A stretch of DNA of 64,000 nucleotides from Streptomyces glomeratus (GTDB lineage Bacteria > Actinomycetota > Actinomycetes > Streptomycetales > Streptomycetaceae): positions 1-64,000 of the forward strand of contig NZ_JAKEEB010000022.1 in assembly GCF_021462825.1 (NCBI RefSeq), read 5' to 3'. A program made the position numbers and the translations under genes. The notes under the pieces are model-generated. The model made no database searches. It worked only from the letters and a program-made list of their open reading frames with translations, and was not told the DNA's origin. Each line of letters starts with the position of its first letter. Position 1 is the stretch's first letter. Positions 55,638-64,000 of the stretch are shown in pieces.

Positions 55638-57773
55638 GTGCCACAGCTCGCGTTCGCCAGCAGTTTCTGGGAGAGCTACGACGTCCTGGAGAAGCCCGTC
55701 AAAGCAGGCGTGCGCAAGGCCATGGAGAAGTTCCAGCGGCTGACCGTGGCCGAGCTGTACGCGGACAAGGGTCTGCATCTGGAGTCCGTCGACAAGGCAC
55801 GCGATCCGCGGATGCGCACCATCCGCATCAATGACTTCTGGCGGGGCGTCGTGCTGGCTCCCGACGACGGCAGCGATGTGTTCTTGCTGGTCAACGTGGT
55901 GCCGCACGACGACGCCTACATCTGGGCGGCCAAGCGGCTGTACACCACCAACTCCGCCACCCGCGGCCTCGAGGTGCGCAACGTCGTCGCCATCGAGCAG
56001 CTGACGCCGGCTCTCGAGAAGGCGGCCGCGACGGCCGACTCACTGCTGTTCGCCAAGTACTCCGACACCGTGCTGCGCGAACTGGGCATCGACGACCAGG
56101 TGCTCCGTGCGGTGCGCACCATCGTCGACAAGCCGCAGCTGCAGGCCTTCGAGACGCTCCTGCCGGAAGACCAGTGCGAGGTTCTCCAGTACCTCGCCGA
56201 GGGATTCAAGCCCGAGGACGTGTACCGGGACGTGGTCGCCCTGCGCCGCCCCCTCGACGCGGGACCCGCCCCCGAGGAGAGTCTGGCCGTCGCCATCGCC
56301 AACACGGCGAGCCGTATCACGCTGGTCACCGGCCCGGAGGAGCTCGCGGACGTCCTGGAGAAGCCGTTCGCGGCCTGGCGGGTCTTCCTGCACCCCTCGC
56401 AGCGCCGGGTCGCCTACCGCGTGTCGTACGGCGGCCCGGTCCAGGTCACCGGTGGGCCGGGCACGGGCAAGACGGTCGCGGCTCTGCACCGCGTCAGGCA
56501 TCTCCTCACGCGCTCGGCCGACGCCCGGGTGCTGCTGACCACATACACCAACGCTCTTGCCGCATCACTGCGCGAGAACCTTTCCGTGCTGCTGGACGGT
56601 GACCCGTCGCTGCTGGACCGAGTCGACGTGACGACGGTCAACGCCTACGCGCACGCCGTCGTCACGCGCCACGACGGGAAGGTTCTCTCCCCCGTCAACG
56701 ACCGTGACGAACGCCAGCTGTGGCAGAAGGTGGCGAAGCAGCTCCGGCTGCCCTGGACCGACCAGTTCCTGGCACAGGAGTGCCGGCACGTGATCCTTGC
56801 CCAGGACGTGCGCACCCTGGACTCCTATCGCGCCGCCTCCCGACGCGGCCGCGGCAGCGCGCTGTCGCCGGCCAGGCGAGAAGAACTCTGGTCGGCCGTC
56901 GAGCTGTTCGAGTCCCTACTGCTCGCGCGGAAGGCCACTACACACCTCAGAATCTGCGCGCGTGCCGCCGACCTCCTCGCAGCCTCGTCGCCGACACACG
57001 ACCACGTCGTGGTCGACGAGGCACAGGACCTGCACCCCGCCCAGTGGAGAGTGCTGCGTCGCGCGGTGGAGCACGGCAGCGACGATCTGTTCATCACGGG
57101 CGACCCGCACCAGCAGATCTACGACTCGAAGGTTTCGCTCGGTTCCCTGGGTATACCGGTGACGGGCCGGACGCACCGGCTGAGGGTCAACTACCGGAGT
57201 ACAGAGGAAATCCTGGCCTGGTCGACGCGCATACTCACCCCCGTCTCCGTGGAGGATCTCGGCGGTGAGGGGAGTGACACCCTGGCGGGCTACCGCTCGC
57301 TTCTGCACGGGCGCAGACCGCGTGTGGACGGACACGGTTCGGAGCAGGCAGAGGTGGCGTCGCTCGTCGAACGCGTCCAGGAGTGGATCGCCCAGGGCAT
57401 ACGGCCGTCCGAGATCGGTGTCTGCGCTCGTTTCAATGTGCTGCTGGACAAGGCCCACGACAGGCTGGCCGCTGCCGGCGTCCCGGTGGCCAGGATCAAG
57501 GACCATCCGGGGCCGGACGCGGACGGGGTACGGCTGGCCACGATGCACGCTATGAAGGGGTTGGAATTCCGCTGCGTGGCTGTCCTCGGGGTAACGGCGA
57601 GTGCGGTGCCCTTCGCGCGCGAGGTCACGCCGGCCACGGTGGACGCGCTTCAGCACGAGTCGGACCTGCTGCGCGAACGCTGTCTGCTGTTCGTGGCGTG
57701 CACGCGTGCGCGGGAGGCACTGGCGGTGTCCTGGAGCGGGACGGTCAGTCCATTCGTGCCGCAGGAGAACTGA
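55638..57773 (+). CDS. RelE/ParE-like domain fused to SF1 helicase
   Basis: A 711-residue fusion. Residues of about 15-95 match the RelE/ParE toxin-like fold (VKAGVRKAMEKFQRLTVAEL, then ARDPRMRTIRINDFWRGVVL and VNVVPHDDAYIWAAKR). A helical spacer leads to UvrD/Rep-type helicase motifs: Walker A VTGGPGTGKTVAALH near 272, VDEAQDLHPAQW near 459, FITGDPHQQIYDS near 487, NYRSTEEIL near 519, and VACTRAREALAVSW near 687. GTG 55638 has GGGAG upstream. It is the third gene of the McrBC copy 2 operon. Fusions of this type are known in actinomycetes; a nuclease or ribosome-targeting role for the RelE part is unproven. Confidence 0.88.
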   Translation: MPQLAFASSFWESYDVLEKPVKAGVRKAMEKFQRLTVAELYADKGLHLESVDKARDPRMRTIRINDFWRGVVLAPDDGSDVFLLVNVVPHDDAYIWAAKRLYTTNSATRGLEVRNVVAIEQLTPALEKAAATADSLLFAKYSDTVLRELGIDDQVLRAVRTIVDKPQLQAFETLLPEDQCEVLQYLAEGFKPEDVYRDVVALRRPLDAGPAPEESLAVAIANTASRITLVTGPEELADVLEKPFAAWRVFLHPSQRRVAYRVSYGGPVQVTGGPGTGKTVAALHRVRHLLTRSADARVLLTTYTNALAASLRENLSVLLDGDPSLLDRVDVTTVNAYAHAVVTRHDGKVLSPVNDRDERQLWQKVAKQLRLPWTDQFLAQECRHVILAQDVRTLDSYRAASRRGRGSALSPARREELWSAVELFESLLLARKATTHLRICARAADLLAASSPTHDHVVVDEAQDLHPAQWRVLRRAVEHGSDDLFITGDPHQQIYDSKVSLGSLGIPVTGRTHRLRVNYRSTEEILAWSTRILTPVSVEDLGGEGSDTLAGYRSLLHGRRPRVDGHGSEQAEVASLVERVQEWIAQGIRPSEIGVCARFNVLLDKAHDRLAAAGVPVARIKDHPGPDADGVRLATMHAMKGLEFRCVAVLGVTASAVPFAREVTPATVDALQHESDLLRERCLLFVACTRAREALAVSWSGTVSPFVPQEN

Positions 57774-57801
57774 TTCGGTGAGCGCAGCGGCACGACACCC
57801 C

Positions 57802-59460
57802 TCACTCGCTGGGGGCCAGTGCTCCATTGCCCAGGCCGTCGCGCGCCACATGGGATGCCTGCTTGCTCAGCTCGGCAACGCGCCGGGCCAGTTCCTCGAA
57901 CTCCTGCAGTGCGCGAAAAGCCGCTCCGTACCGTTGCTGTTCGGCGATGTCCATCTGCGGGATCCGGGCGCCCTTGCCGTCAAGCCGAAACGTTCCACTG
58001 TCACTCGTGGACCTGCGCGTATTCGCCGAACTACGCAGAAACCCCTGGAGAAAGTCGGTGTCGAGCTGGTCGCTGACCGAGACCGGTTCGGGATCGCGGT
58101 ACTGGACCAGTCCGGCGCGTGCAAGGTCGGCGACGCTGACGGTCGGCCCGTCCAGCACACTCGCGTTCGCTCCCGCGGTCAGCGCGGGTAGCAGCTCGGC
58201 CAGGTGCCGCACCTGCGCGGTCAGCTCCTGTTTCAACGACTGGTACTCCGCCGCGTAGTCGCGGTGCGAGTCAGCGACACGGCGCCCTGGGGTGAGGTCC
58301 ACGGCATCGTCGAGCAATTCGATCAGCGAGACGTCCGTCACCTGCTCAGGCTGCGCGTCCAGTGAGCCGTCCGGGTCGTTCGCTGTCAGATCGACCATGC
58401 GGACGCTGGTGGCCGAGTCGCCGAGAGCGCGCGGGCGTCGCAGCTGCCAAAGGTGCACAGGGAGCGCGTGCGACGCGGCGACGCCCGGCGGAAGAGCGAT
58501 GATCTGCGTCAGGATCCCGCGCCGTACGAGTTCGGCGCGGATGCGGCGGCCTGCCTTACGGTAGGCGACTGAGGCGGGCATGACCATGATCACCCGGCCG
58601 CCGGGCGCTGTGTGGGCGTAGGCGTGCTGCAGCCAGGCAAGTTCTCCTTCGGCGCGTGAGGGTGTCCCGAGCTCCCATCGCGAATCGAGAAGCAGATCCT
58701 CACGCCCCCAGTCGGTGACACCCACCGGCGGATCGCTGACGACGAGATCGGCCCTCAGTTCCGCCCACTGGTCGCACCGCAGGGAGTCTCCGGCGACGAC
58801 GTGCACATCTGCGCGATGCGTGAGGTCGGCCCGCAATTGGGCGAAGCGCGCACTGCGTTCGTCAGACTCCTGGCCGTATCGCCTCGGGCCCTGCCCTGGT
58901 CCGACGGCGAGCAGCAGAGTGCCGATGCCGCACGCCGGGTCGAAGATGGTGGCGTCGGGCGCCACCTCACCGGCGAAGTGCCGCACGGCCCGGACGATGC
59001 GCGGGGAGGTGACCTGATCCGATCCGGCCCGGCGCACGGAGTCGGTGAAGCGCTCTGCGAGGGCGTTCACCACCTCGCCCGCGGATTCACTTTCCGCCAG
59101 GGATCGCGCCAAGCGCATTGCATCCGCCGGCAACGCCTCGGGCGCATCCCCTGTGCTGCTGGCGAGTAGCTGAGCCACATCGGCGACACCGCCGAGTATG
59201 TCGTCACCATAGGCTCCGCGCAGCGTCTGCCACAGCTGGACCTCCCGCGAGACTTCCTGGCCCTTGCGCTGCTTGTCCAGCCAGGCCTGCACCTCGGCCA
59301 GATCGTAGAGCGGGCTGTGCACCCCACCGCCGGCGGGCACAGGGAAATCGTCGTACCGCCGCCTCCAGTTGGAGACCGCGGCACGAGTGACGCCTGCTAT
59401 CCGGGCGATCTCGGAACCGGTGACCAGAGAACCGGCCGGTGCCGCGGGTTTGTCTGCCAT
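57802..59460 (-). CDS. HTH-N6 DNA methylase-like protein with altered catalytic motif
   Basis: A 552-residue protein. The N-terminal helix-turn-helix (SEIARIAGVTRAAVSNWRRR, near 13-33) is of a DNA-binding type. The AdoMet motif I is IFDPACGIGTLLLAVG near 177. Motif IV, usually (N/D)PP(F/Y/W), is VVSDPPVGVTDWG near 241; valine replaces the aromatic residue that stacks on the flipped adenine. GGRVIMVMPASVAYRKAGRR and RRGILTQIIALPPGVA follow as in HsdM-type enzymes. Activity is therefore doubtful, and it may serve as a DNA-binding regulator. ATG 59460 fits a leaderless transcript. It is convergent with the helicase gene, 28 bases apart. Confidence 0.85.
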   Translation of the reverse strand: MADKPAAPAGSLVTGSEIARIAGVTRAAVSNWRRRYDDFPVPAGGGVHSPLYDLAEVQAWLDKQRKGQEVSREVQLWQTLRGAYGDDILGGVADVAQLLASSTGDAPEALPADAMRLARSLAESESAGEVVNALAERFTDSVRRAGSDQVTSPRIVRAVRHFAGEVAPDATIFDPACGIGTLLLAVGPGQGPRRYGQESDERSARFAQLRADLTHRADVHVVAGDSLRCDQWAELRADLVVSDPPVGVTDWGREDLLLDSRWELGTPSRAEGELAWLQHAYAHTAPGGRVIMVMPASVAYRKAGRRIRAELVRRGILTQIIALPPGVAASHALPVHLWQLRRPRALGDSATSVRMVDLTANDPDGSLDAQPEQVTDVSLIELLDDAVDLTPGRRVADSHRDYAAEYQSLKQELTAQVRHLAELLPALTAGANASVLDGPTVSVADLARAGLVQYRDPEPVSVSDQLDTDFLQGFLRSSANTRRSTSDSGTFRLDGKGARIPQMDIAEQQRYGAAFRALQEFEELARRVAELSKQASHVARDGLGNGALAPSE

Positions 59461-59467
59461 GGTTGCC

Positions 59468-59497
59468 ACCGTACACAGCAGCGTATCCGATCCTCAA
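59468..59497 (-). promoter_or_regulatory. promoter giving a leaderless methylase mRNA
   Basis: Minus-strand TTGAGG (59497-59492), an 18-base spacer, then TACGGT (59473-59468). The predicted start point, seven bases on, is the A of the ATG at 59460, so the message would be leaderless. No Shine-Dalgarno sequence is present. Confidence 0.55.
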
Positions 59498-59871
59498 CGA
59501 AGCATGTCGTTGACATCGTTAACAGCTAAACCAGATGGTCAATCCGATGGACGAACGCGTGGGGTGCAGCGCCAAGGTCCTACCGGCCGGTGGACGCGGG
59601 CTCCCCCACCCTGCGTCCACCAGCCGTCCGGGCCCGGCTCAGGCGGCCCGGCGGTGGCGGGGCACGCCGCTCGCCGTCTGTGCCCCCGGTGGACGCGGAC
59701 GATGTCCGCGTACCGGTGTCCGCTGCCCTTGATCGAGATCCGGCTTGACAGTGGCGCGGGCGATCCCCGCGCACCGGACACCGACTCCAACGGCGCCACC
59801 GCGGGCTCCGTCGCGGGCGTCCTGACCGGGGCGCGGGCGATCCAAGCCACAGCACCAGTCCCAGGGGGACC
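59498..59871. other. divergent intergenic region, no gene supported
   Basis: It holds the near-palindrome GTTGACATCGTTAAC (about 59509-59523), a possible operator for the HTH methylase, and leads to the GGGGGA ribosome site of the next gene. No coding content. Confidence 0.4.
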
Positions 59872-60483
59872 ATGAGCCAGCAGCAGTACCCGCAGCCCCA
59901 GCAGCCCGGCTGGGGCAACCCCCAGCAGCCGGGCTACGGCGCCCCGCCGCCGCCCCAGCCCCCGAAGAAGTCGAAGACCGGGAAGATCCTCGGCTTCGGC
60001 TGTCTCGGAGTCGTCGCCCTGTTCGTCCTGATCGGAATCATCTCCGCGGCCGCCGGTGGGGGCGGCTCCACCAAGTCCCATGACGCCGCCGGGGCCAAGT
60101 CCGCGGCCACCGCGCCCAAGGAGAAGAAGGCCGCCGCCGGCGACAAGACCGGCGACAAGGCCAAGACCGGCGCGGCCGAGGACGACAAGGCGAAGAAGAC
60201 CGCCGTGTTCAAGGTGTGGGGCACCGCGCCCGGCGGTGTGGACATCACCTACGGCAGTGACAGCGACACCCGGCAGGGCCACTTCAAGAGCGGCACCTTC
60301 CAGGCCACCCTGCCGGTCACCAAGGGCGCCCTGTACTTCAACGTGATGGGCCAGCTCAACGGCGGCGGCGACATCAACTGCTCCGTCACCATCGACGGCA
60401 AGACGAAGAAGGGGCACGCGTCCGGCGGCTACAACATCTGTGACGCCCAGTTGAACGCCGGTCTGCTCGGCGGCTGGGACTGA
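59872..60483 (+). CDS. exported single-TM protein of unknown function
   Basis: A 203-residue protein. Residues 1-35 are a Pro/Gln-rich cytosolic tail (SQQQYPQPQQPGWGNPQQPG), residues of about 38-60 a TM helix (ILGFGCLGVVALFVLIGIIS), followed by an Ala/Lys-rich linker and a small beta-rich outside domain (AVFKVWGTAPGGVDITYGSD, then CSVTIDGKTKKGHASGGYNI C) with two cysteines that may pair. The layout resembles MmpS-like or other streptomycete membrane-anchored proteins. ATG 59872 follows GGGGGA. No neighbour suggests a function. Confidence 0.8.
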   Translation: MSQQQYPQPQQPGWGNPQQPGYGAPPPPQPPKKSKTGKILGFGCLGVVALFVLIGIISAAAGGGGSTKSHDAAGAKSAATAPKEKKAAAGDKTGDKAKTGAAEDDKAKKTAVFKVWGTAPGGVDITYGSDSDTRQGHFKSGTFQATLPVTKGALYFNVMGQLNGGGDINCSVTIDGKTKKGHASGGYNICDAQLNAGLLGGWD

Positions 60484-60505
60484 CCCCCTCGGCGCTCGTT
60501 GCCGG

Positions 60506-62701
60506 TCATCGCTCGTCGGTGGTTCCCAGTCCGGTCAGCGCGCCGACGGGGTCCGGGTCGGGGGTGCCGCGTGGCCACCAGTCCTCCTGGCCCGGTTCCG
60601 ACTCGTAGGCGTACCACAGGCCGTCCCGGCCGAGCCGGAGCTGGGCGTGGCCGTCCGGGTGGGTGAGGCGGTTGCGCCAGGGCCGGAACGCGGGCAAATC
60701 CGCGGCCAGCAGCTGGGGGCGGGCGCGGTCGAAGCGGCCCGCCGGCGGATCCCAGGGCTCCTCCAGGACGGCCAGGGCCTCCCGTCCGCCCTGCCGCCAC
60801 GCGGCGACCGCCCGCGCCAGGTCGGCGGGGGCCCGCCCGGTCGCGGCGGCCAGCGCCGAGTACAGCGGCCGGGTCGTCGCCGTGAGGCCCGAGCCCGGGC
60901 GGGCTGCGGCCAGTCGCACCGCGTCCTGCCACAGCGTCAGCTCTCCGACCGGATCGTCCCCGGTGGTGAGCAGGGCGTGCGCCCTGGCCGCCGCGTCCGT
61001 GGCCAGCTGGTCCAGCGCGAACGGGTCCGGGCCGCCCGGCGCCGCCGGGTAGACCGGCGGCTGCTCGGGATGGGCGAGCGGCGGCAAGGGGGCCGGGAGC
61101 GGCGGCCGCGCGCCATGGGCCACGACGTCGCGGGCCCGGACCCCGGGCAGGGACGCCGGCCGCTGTTCCCGGGCGGCGCGGGCCGCGCGCGCCGCGTTGC
61201 GCCGGGACAGCGCGTCGATCAGCTCGCGCTCGCCGCGGCCGCGGAGCAGGAACAGCACGAAGGGGTCCCGGTCCAGCAGGCGGGCCGTCTGGTAGCAGAC
61301 CGCGGCGGCGTGCTTGCAAGGGTGCCCGGCATCGGGGCAGTTGCAGTGCGGTTCCAGGTCGCCGGGCCCGGGCAGGAGCCGGACTCCGCACTCGGCGAGG
61401 GAGTGCGGCACCTGCTTGTCCAGCAGTGCGGCGATGTGCCCCGGCTGCTCCGCGGCGGCGTCCAGGAAGCGGTCCCATTCCTCGTCGGCGAACGTCCGCA
61501 ACCGCACCTGCACCCGGTACGGGCGCGGGCGGCTCCCCTGGACGTATGCCAGGACGAGCCCCGGGGTGACGGTGATGGCGTCCACGTTCCCCCGGTCCGC
61601 GTACGCCCGTCCCCGCGTCAGCCGGGCCGCGTCGAGGGCGCCCTTCTCCAACGCGGCGACCCAGGCGTTGCCCCACCACGTCCCCGCGAAGCCGTCCGCG
61701 GTACCCGAAGTCGGCGTGGGGAGTGGGGCGAACGTGCGCCGCAGCTCGCCGTCGCGACCCGGGGCCGCCATGGAACGGGGGTAGCGGGCAGCCGGAGGCG
61801 TGCCGGGAGCCGTGTCCCCGACACCCTCGGACGGTTCCGGTCCGGCCTGTCCGCGTCTCGGGACCGGGTCCACCACCGGGTCCGCCACCCCGTGCCGGCG
61901 GTGTGGGGAGGTCTCCTCGCGCCCACCGCGGGGGGTCCGCGCGGCGGAAGCGGTCCTGCCCTGCGGTGCCGACGACGCGGGCAGCCCGAAAGCACCGGCG
62001 AGCAGTTCCCGAACCTCCCGGGCCCGGTCGCCGGTCCCCCGCGCACGGACGTCCCGGCGCCTCCGCGCAGCGGACAACCGGGCGATCCGGGATGGACCAT
62101 GACCGTGACCATCCGTCAGCTCGGAAGCTGCACGGAGGCGTTGGGGCTCGCGGGTCTCGGCTGTTTCCTTGTTCCGCTCCCGCCCCCGTTCCTCTCCCTG
62201 TCCCCGCTCCCGTTCCTGTCCCCGCTCCTGTTCCTCTCCCTGTCCCCGCTCCGGTCCCTGTCCCCGCTCCTGTTCCTCTCCCTGCTTCCGTTCCGCCTCC
62301 GCTCGTGCGGCGCGCAGCGCCTCGCGGGCGGCGTCGCCGGGGCGGGTGGCAGGGGCGGCGGAGGGCGGGGGTGTATCGACGGCCCTCGGCACTGCCCTCG
62401 CCACGGGCGGAGCCCCCTCTGCGGGCTCCGGCGGGGACGCTGTCCCCGCGGCGCTGCGGCGGCTGGAGTTCGCCCGCCGCAGCGCCGCACGTGCCACATC
62501 GCCCGGCCGGGCCGTCCCCGCCGTCTTCCCCTCGGGCACGGTGAGGTCCGCTTCCCCGGTGGGGGGCTCTCCGTCCCGGCCCTCCCCTGCGGCACGCTCC
62601 CGTTCCCTCGCGGCGCGCAGCGCACGCCGCGCCGCGTCGGCGGGCCGCCCTTCGACGCCGGGTGTCTCCTCCGGGCGCACCTCCTCCCCCGCCCCGTTCA
62701 C
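60506..62701 (-). CDS. SWIM zinc finger protein
   Basis: A 731-residue protein. The first 290 residues are Arg/Glu/Gly-rich and disordered, with a tandem repeat (QGEEQERG-like). The ordered part starts FAGTWWGNAWVAALEKGALD. The SWIM zinc motif is HCNCPDAGHPCKHAAAVCYQ near 457-476, and the C-terminal half carries WRNRLTHPDGHAQLRLGRDG. SWIM proteins of this form are coupled to SNF2 helicases in streptomycetes. GTG 62701 overlaps the stop of the SNF2 gene (GTGA), so the two form an operon. The role in DNA repair or chromatin remodelling is not known. Confidence 0.88.
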   Translation of the reverse strand: MNGAGEEVRPEETPGVEGRPADAARRALRAARERERAAGEGRDGEPPTGEADLTVPEGKTAGTARPGDVARAALRRANSSRRSAAGTASPPEPAEGAPPVARAVPRAVDTPPPSAAPATRPGDAAREALRAARAEAERKQGEEQERGQGPERGQGEEQERGQERERGQGEERGRERNKETAETREPQRLRAASELTDGHGHGPSRIARLSAARRRRDVRARGTGDRAREVRELLAGAFGLPASSAPQGRTASAARTPRGGREETSPHRRHGVADPVVDPVPRRGQAGPEPSEGVGDTAPGTPPAARYPRSMAAPGRDGELRRTFAPLPTPTSGTADGFAGTWWGNAWVAALEKGALDAARLTRGRAYADRGNVDAITVTPGLVLAYVQGSRPRPYRVQVRLRTFADEEWDRFLDAAAEQPGHIAALLDKQVPHSLAECGVRLLPGPGDLEPHCNCPDAGHPCKHAAAVCYQTARLLDRDPFVLFLLRGRGERELIDALSRRNAARAARAAREQRPASLPGVRARDVVAHGARPPLPAPLPPLAHPEQPPVYPAAPGGPDPFALDQLATDAAARAHALLTTGDDPVGELTLWQDAVRLAAARPGSGLTATTRPLYSALAAATGRAPADLARAVAAWRQGGREALAVLEEPWDPPAGRFDRARPQLLAADLPAFRPWRNRLTHPDGHAQLRLGRDGLWYAYESEPGQEDWWPRGTPDPDPVGALTGLGTTDER
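62178..62290. repeat. degenerate tandem repeat in SWIM gene
   Basis: Repeats built from CTGTCCCCGCTC-CGTTCCT-type units of about 18-24 bases occur five to six times. They encode the QERGQG/EEQERGQ repeats on the minus strand and probably vary in copy number. Confidence 0.75.
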
Positions 62702-64000
62702 TCCGTCCTCCTCAGCGACACCAGGTCCCTCAGCTCACGGTCGGTCAGTTCCGTCAGGGACGACTCTCCGGAGCCGAGGATCGCGTCGGCCAGGGCGCGC
62801 TTGGACTCCAGCATTCCGGCGATGCGGTCCTCGACCGTGCCCTCGGTGATCAGGCGATGCACCTGGACTGGCTGGGTCTGGCCGATGCGGTAGGCACGGT
62901 CCGTGGCCTGTTCCTCCACCGCCGGGTTCCACCAGCGGTCGAAGTGGATGACATGGCCCGCGCGGGTGAGGTTCAGACCCGTGCCCGCCGCCTTCAGGGA
63001 GAGGACCAGCACCGGGGTCGCCCCGCTCTGGAAGCGGTCCACCATCCGCTCGCGGTCGGGCACCGCCGTGCCCCCGTGCAACAGCTCGACGGGCACCGCG
63101 CGGGAGGCCAGGTGGGTGGTGATCAGGCGGGCCATGCGGACGTACTGCGTGAAGACGAGCGCCGAGCCGTCCTCCGTCAGCAGCGTGTCCACCAGTTCGT
63201 CGAGCAGGGCGAGTTTCCCGGACCGCGCGATGAGGCCCGCCGCCGTCGCGGTGTCCTCCTTCAGATAGAGCGCGGGGTGGTCGCAGATCTGCTTGAGCGA
63301 GCCGAGGAGCTTGAGGACCAGGCCCCGGCGTGCGATGCCGTCCGCCGTCTCGATCGCCAGCATGGACTCCCGTACGACCGCCTCGTAGAGCGCGGCCTGC
63401 TCGTGGGTGAGCGGCACCGGATGGTCGGTCTCCGTCTTCGGGGGAAGCTCCGGGACGATGCCCGGGTCGGACTTCCTGCGGCGCAGCAGGAACGGACGTA
63501 CCAGGCGGGCCAGCCGCTCCACCGCCTGCTCGTCCTCGCCGTTCTCCACCGCGCGTGCGTGCCGGGCGCGGAAGGACTTCAGCGGGCCGAGCAGTCCCGG
63601 AGTCGTCCAGTCCAGCAGGGCCCACAGTTCGGAGAGGTTGTTCTCCACGGGGGTGCCGGTGAGGGCCACGCGGGCGGGGGTGGGAATCGTGCGCAAGGCC
63701 TTCGCCGTCGCCGAGAAGGGGTTCTTGACGTGTTGTGCCTCGTCCGCGACGACCAGGCCCCAGGGCTGCTCGGCCAGTCGGGGGGCGGCCGCGCGCATCG
63801 TCCCGTACGTGGTGAGCACGAAGCCGCCGTCCAGGCCGTCCAGGGTGCGCTCGGGGCCGTGGAAGCGGCGGACCGGGACGCCGGGGGCGAAGCGGGTGAT
63901 CTCCCGCTGCCAGTTGCCCAGCAGCGAGGCCGGGCAGACCACCAGGGTCGGCTCGCGGTGGGCCCGGCGCAGGTGCAGGGCGATGACGGTGACCGTCTTG
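62698..64000 (-). CDS. SNF2/RapA-type helicase (partial, 5' end beyond window)
   Basis: At least 433 C-terminal residues of an SNF2 ATPase. The window edge cuts just after Walker A (KTVTVIALHLRR). Visible motifs: VVADEAQHVKNPFS (DEAQ in the place of DEAH), VALTGTPVENNLSELWALLD, LKQICDHPALY, ALVFTQYVRMARLI, and the C-terminal lobe LSLKAAGTGLNLTRAGHVIH then WWNPAVEEQATDRAYRIGQ. It ends FRELRDLVSLRRTE-like and its stop overlaps the SWIM gene start. It is an ordinary actinomycete gene pair, unlike the defence SNF2 at 28471. Confidence 0.92.
   Translation of the reverse strand, partial: KTVTVIALHLRRAHREPTLVVCPASLLGNWQREITRFAPGVPVRRFHGPERTLDGLDGGFVLTTYGTMRAAAPRLAEQPWGLVVADEAQHVKNPFSATAKALRTIPTPARVALTGTPVENNLSELWALLDWTTPGLLGPLKSFRARHARAVENGEDEQAVERLARLVRPFLLRRRKSDPGIVPELPPKTETDHPVPLTHEQAALYEAVVRESMLAIETADGIARRGLVLKLLGSLKQICDHPALYLKEDTATAAGLIARSGKLALLDELVDTLLTEDGSALVFTQYVRMARLITTHLASRAVPVELLHGGTAVPDRERMVDRFQSGATPVLVLSLKAAGTGLNLTRAGHVIHFDRWWNPAVEEQATDRAYRIGQTQPVQVHRLITEGTVEDRIAGMLESKRALADAILGSGESSLTELTDRELRDLVSLRRTE

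Noticed and set aside
62178..62290. Tandem repeat considered as a CRISPR array
   Set aside because: The units are contiguous, degenerate, coding, and have no spacers. No CRISPR array or cas gene is seen anywhere in the window.

Overview
The window is a high-GC actinomycete chromosome segment, almost certainly Streptomyces. Reasons: overall GC near 70 percent, third-position GC bias, many GTG starts with AGGAGG-type ribosome binding sites, and typical streptomycete families (DUF397 with its XRE/DUF5753 partner, SigB/SigF-type sigma factors with SpoIIE phosphatases, STAS proteins and HATPase anti-sigma factors, CsbD, and an SNF2 helicase paired with a SWIM protein). All functions are read from motifs in the sequence; no database search was run.

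Region 1 (1-12,050) is a general stress / partner-switching neighbourhood that is partly decayed. Intact genes are an SRPBCC protein, two SpoIIE-type phosphatases, a STAS protein, a SigB/SigF-type sigma factor, a HATPase anti-sigma protein, CsbD, a small hydrophobic protein and an initiator tRNA. Between them lie many gene fragments: STAS tails, HATPase pieces, a phosphatase tail, the C-terminal half of a second SigB-type sigma factor, a Ku fragment, an RNase J tail and a TspO tail. A MerR-type regulator has one in-frame stop that removes its last 25 codons.

Region 2 (12,051-36,777) is a large divergent defence locus. Leftward, one operon encodes a sigma-70-type protein fused to tandem repeats and a long coiled coil, then a DrmA-like helicase, a DrmB-like DUF1998 protein and an SF1 (UvrD-like) ATPase, with short overlaps between the last three. 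Rightward, a second operon encodes an active-looking Ser/Thr kinase fused to a DEAD/DEAH helicase-DUF1998 protein (2097 aa), an SNF2-type helicase, a large Eco57I/PglX-like N6-adenine methyltransferase and a helical protein of unknown function. The helicase, DUF1998, SNF2 and methylase content recalls DISARM, but the kinase fusion, the sigma factor, the split/duplicated DUF1998 module and the lack of a DrmC-like phospholipase D gene make the arrangement unusual.

Region 3 (36,834-43,388) holds a DUF397/XRE pair, a zinc-ribbon protein, a DUF3293 protein, a Cys-rich hypothetical protein, a HATPase regulator, a YceI-type protein and two small PUA/EVE-like proteins.

Region 4 (43,469-59,460) is a second defence block: McrBC copy 1; TerD; a two-TM protein with a long coiled-coil tail followed by a MotB/ZorB-like single-TM protein; a TerY (vWA)-PP2C-kinase triad translated by stop/start overlaps; McrBC copy 2; a RelE-like/SF1 helicase fusion; and a convergent HTH-N6 methylase with an altered catalytic motif. 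The likely theme is an ion-driven membrane sensor coupled to Ter-type phospho-signalling and to modification-dependent restriction. That theme is inference.

Region 5 (59,872-64,000) returns to ordinary genes: a single-TM exported protein and the SWIM/SNF2 pair, the latter cut by the window edge.
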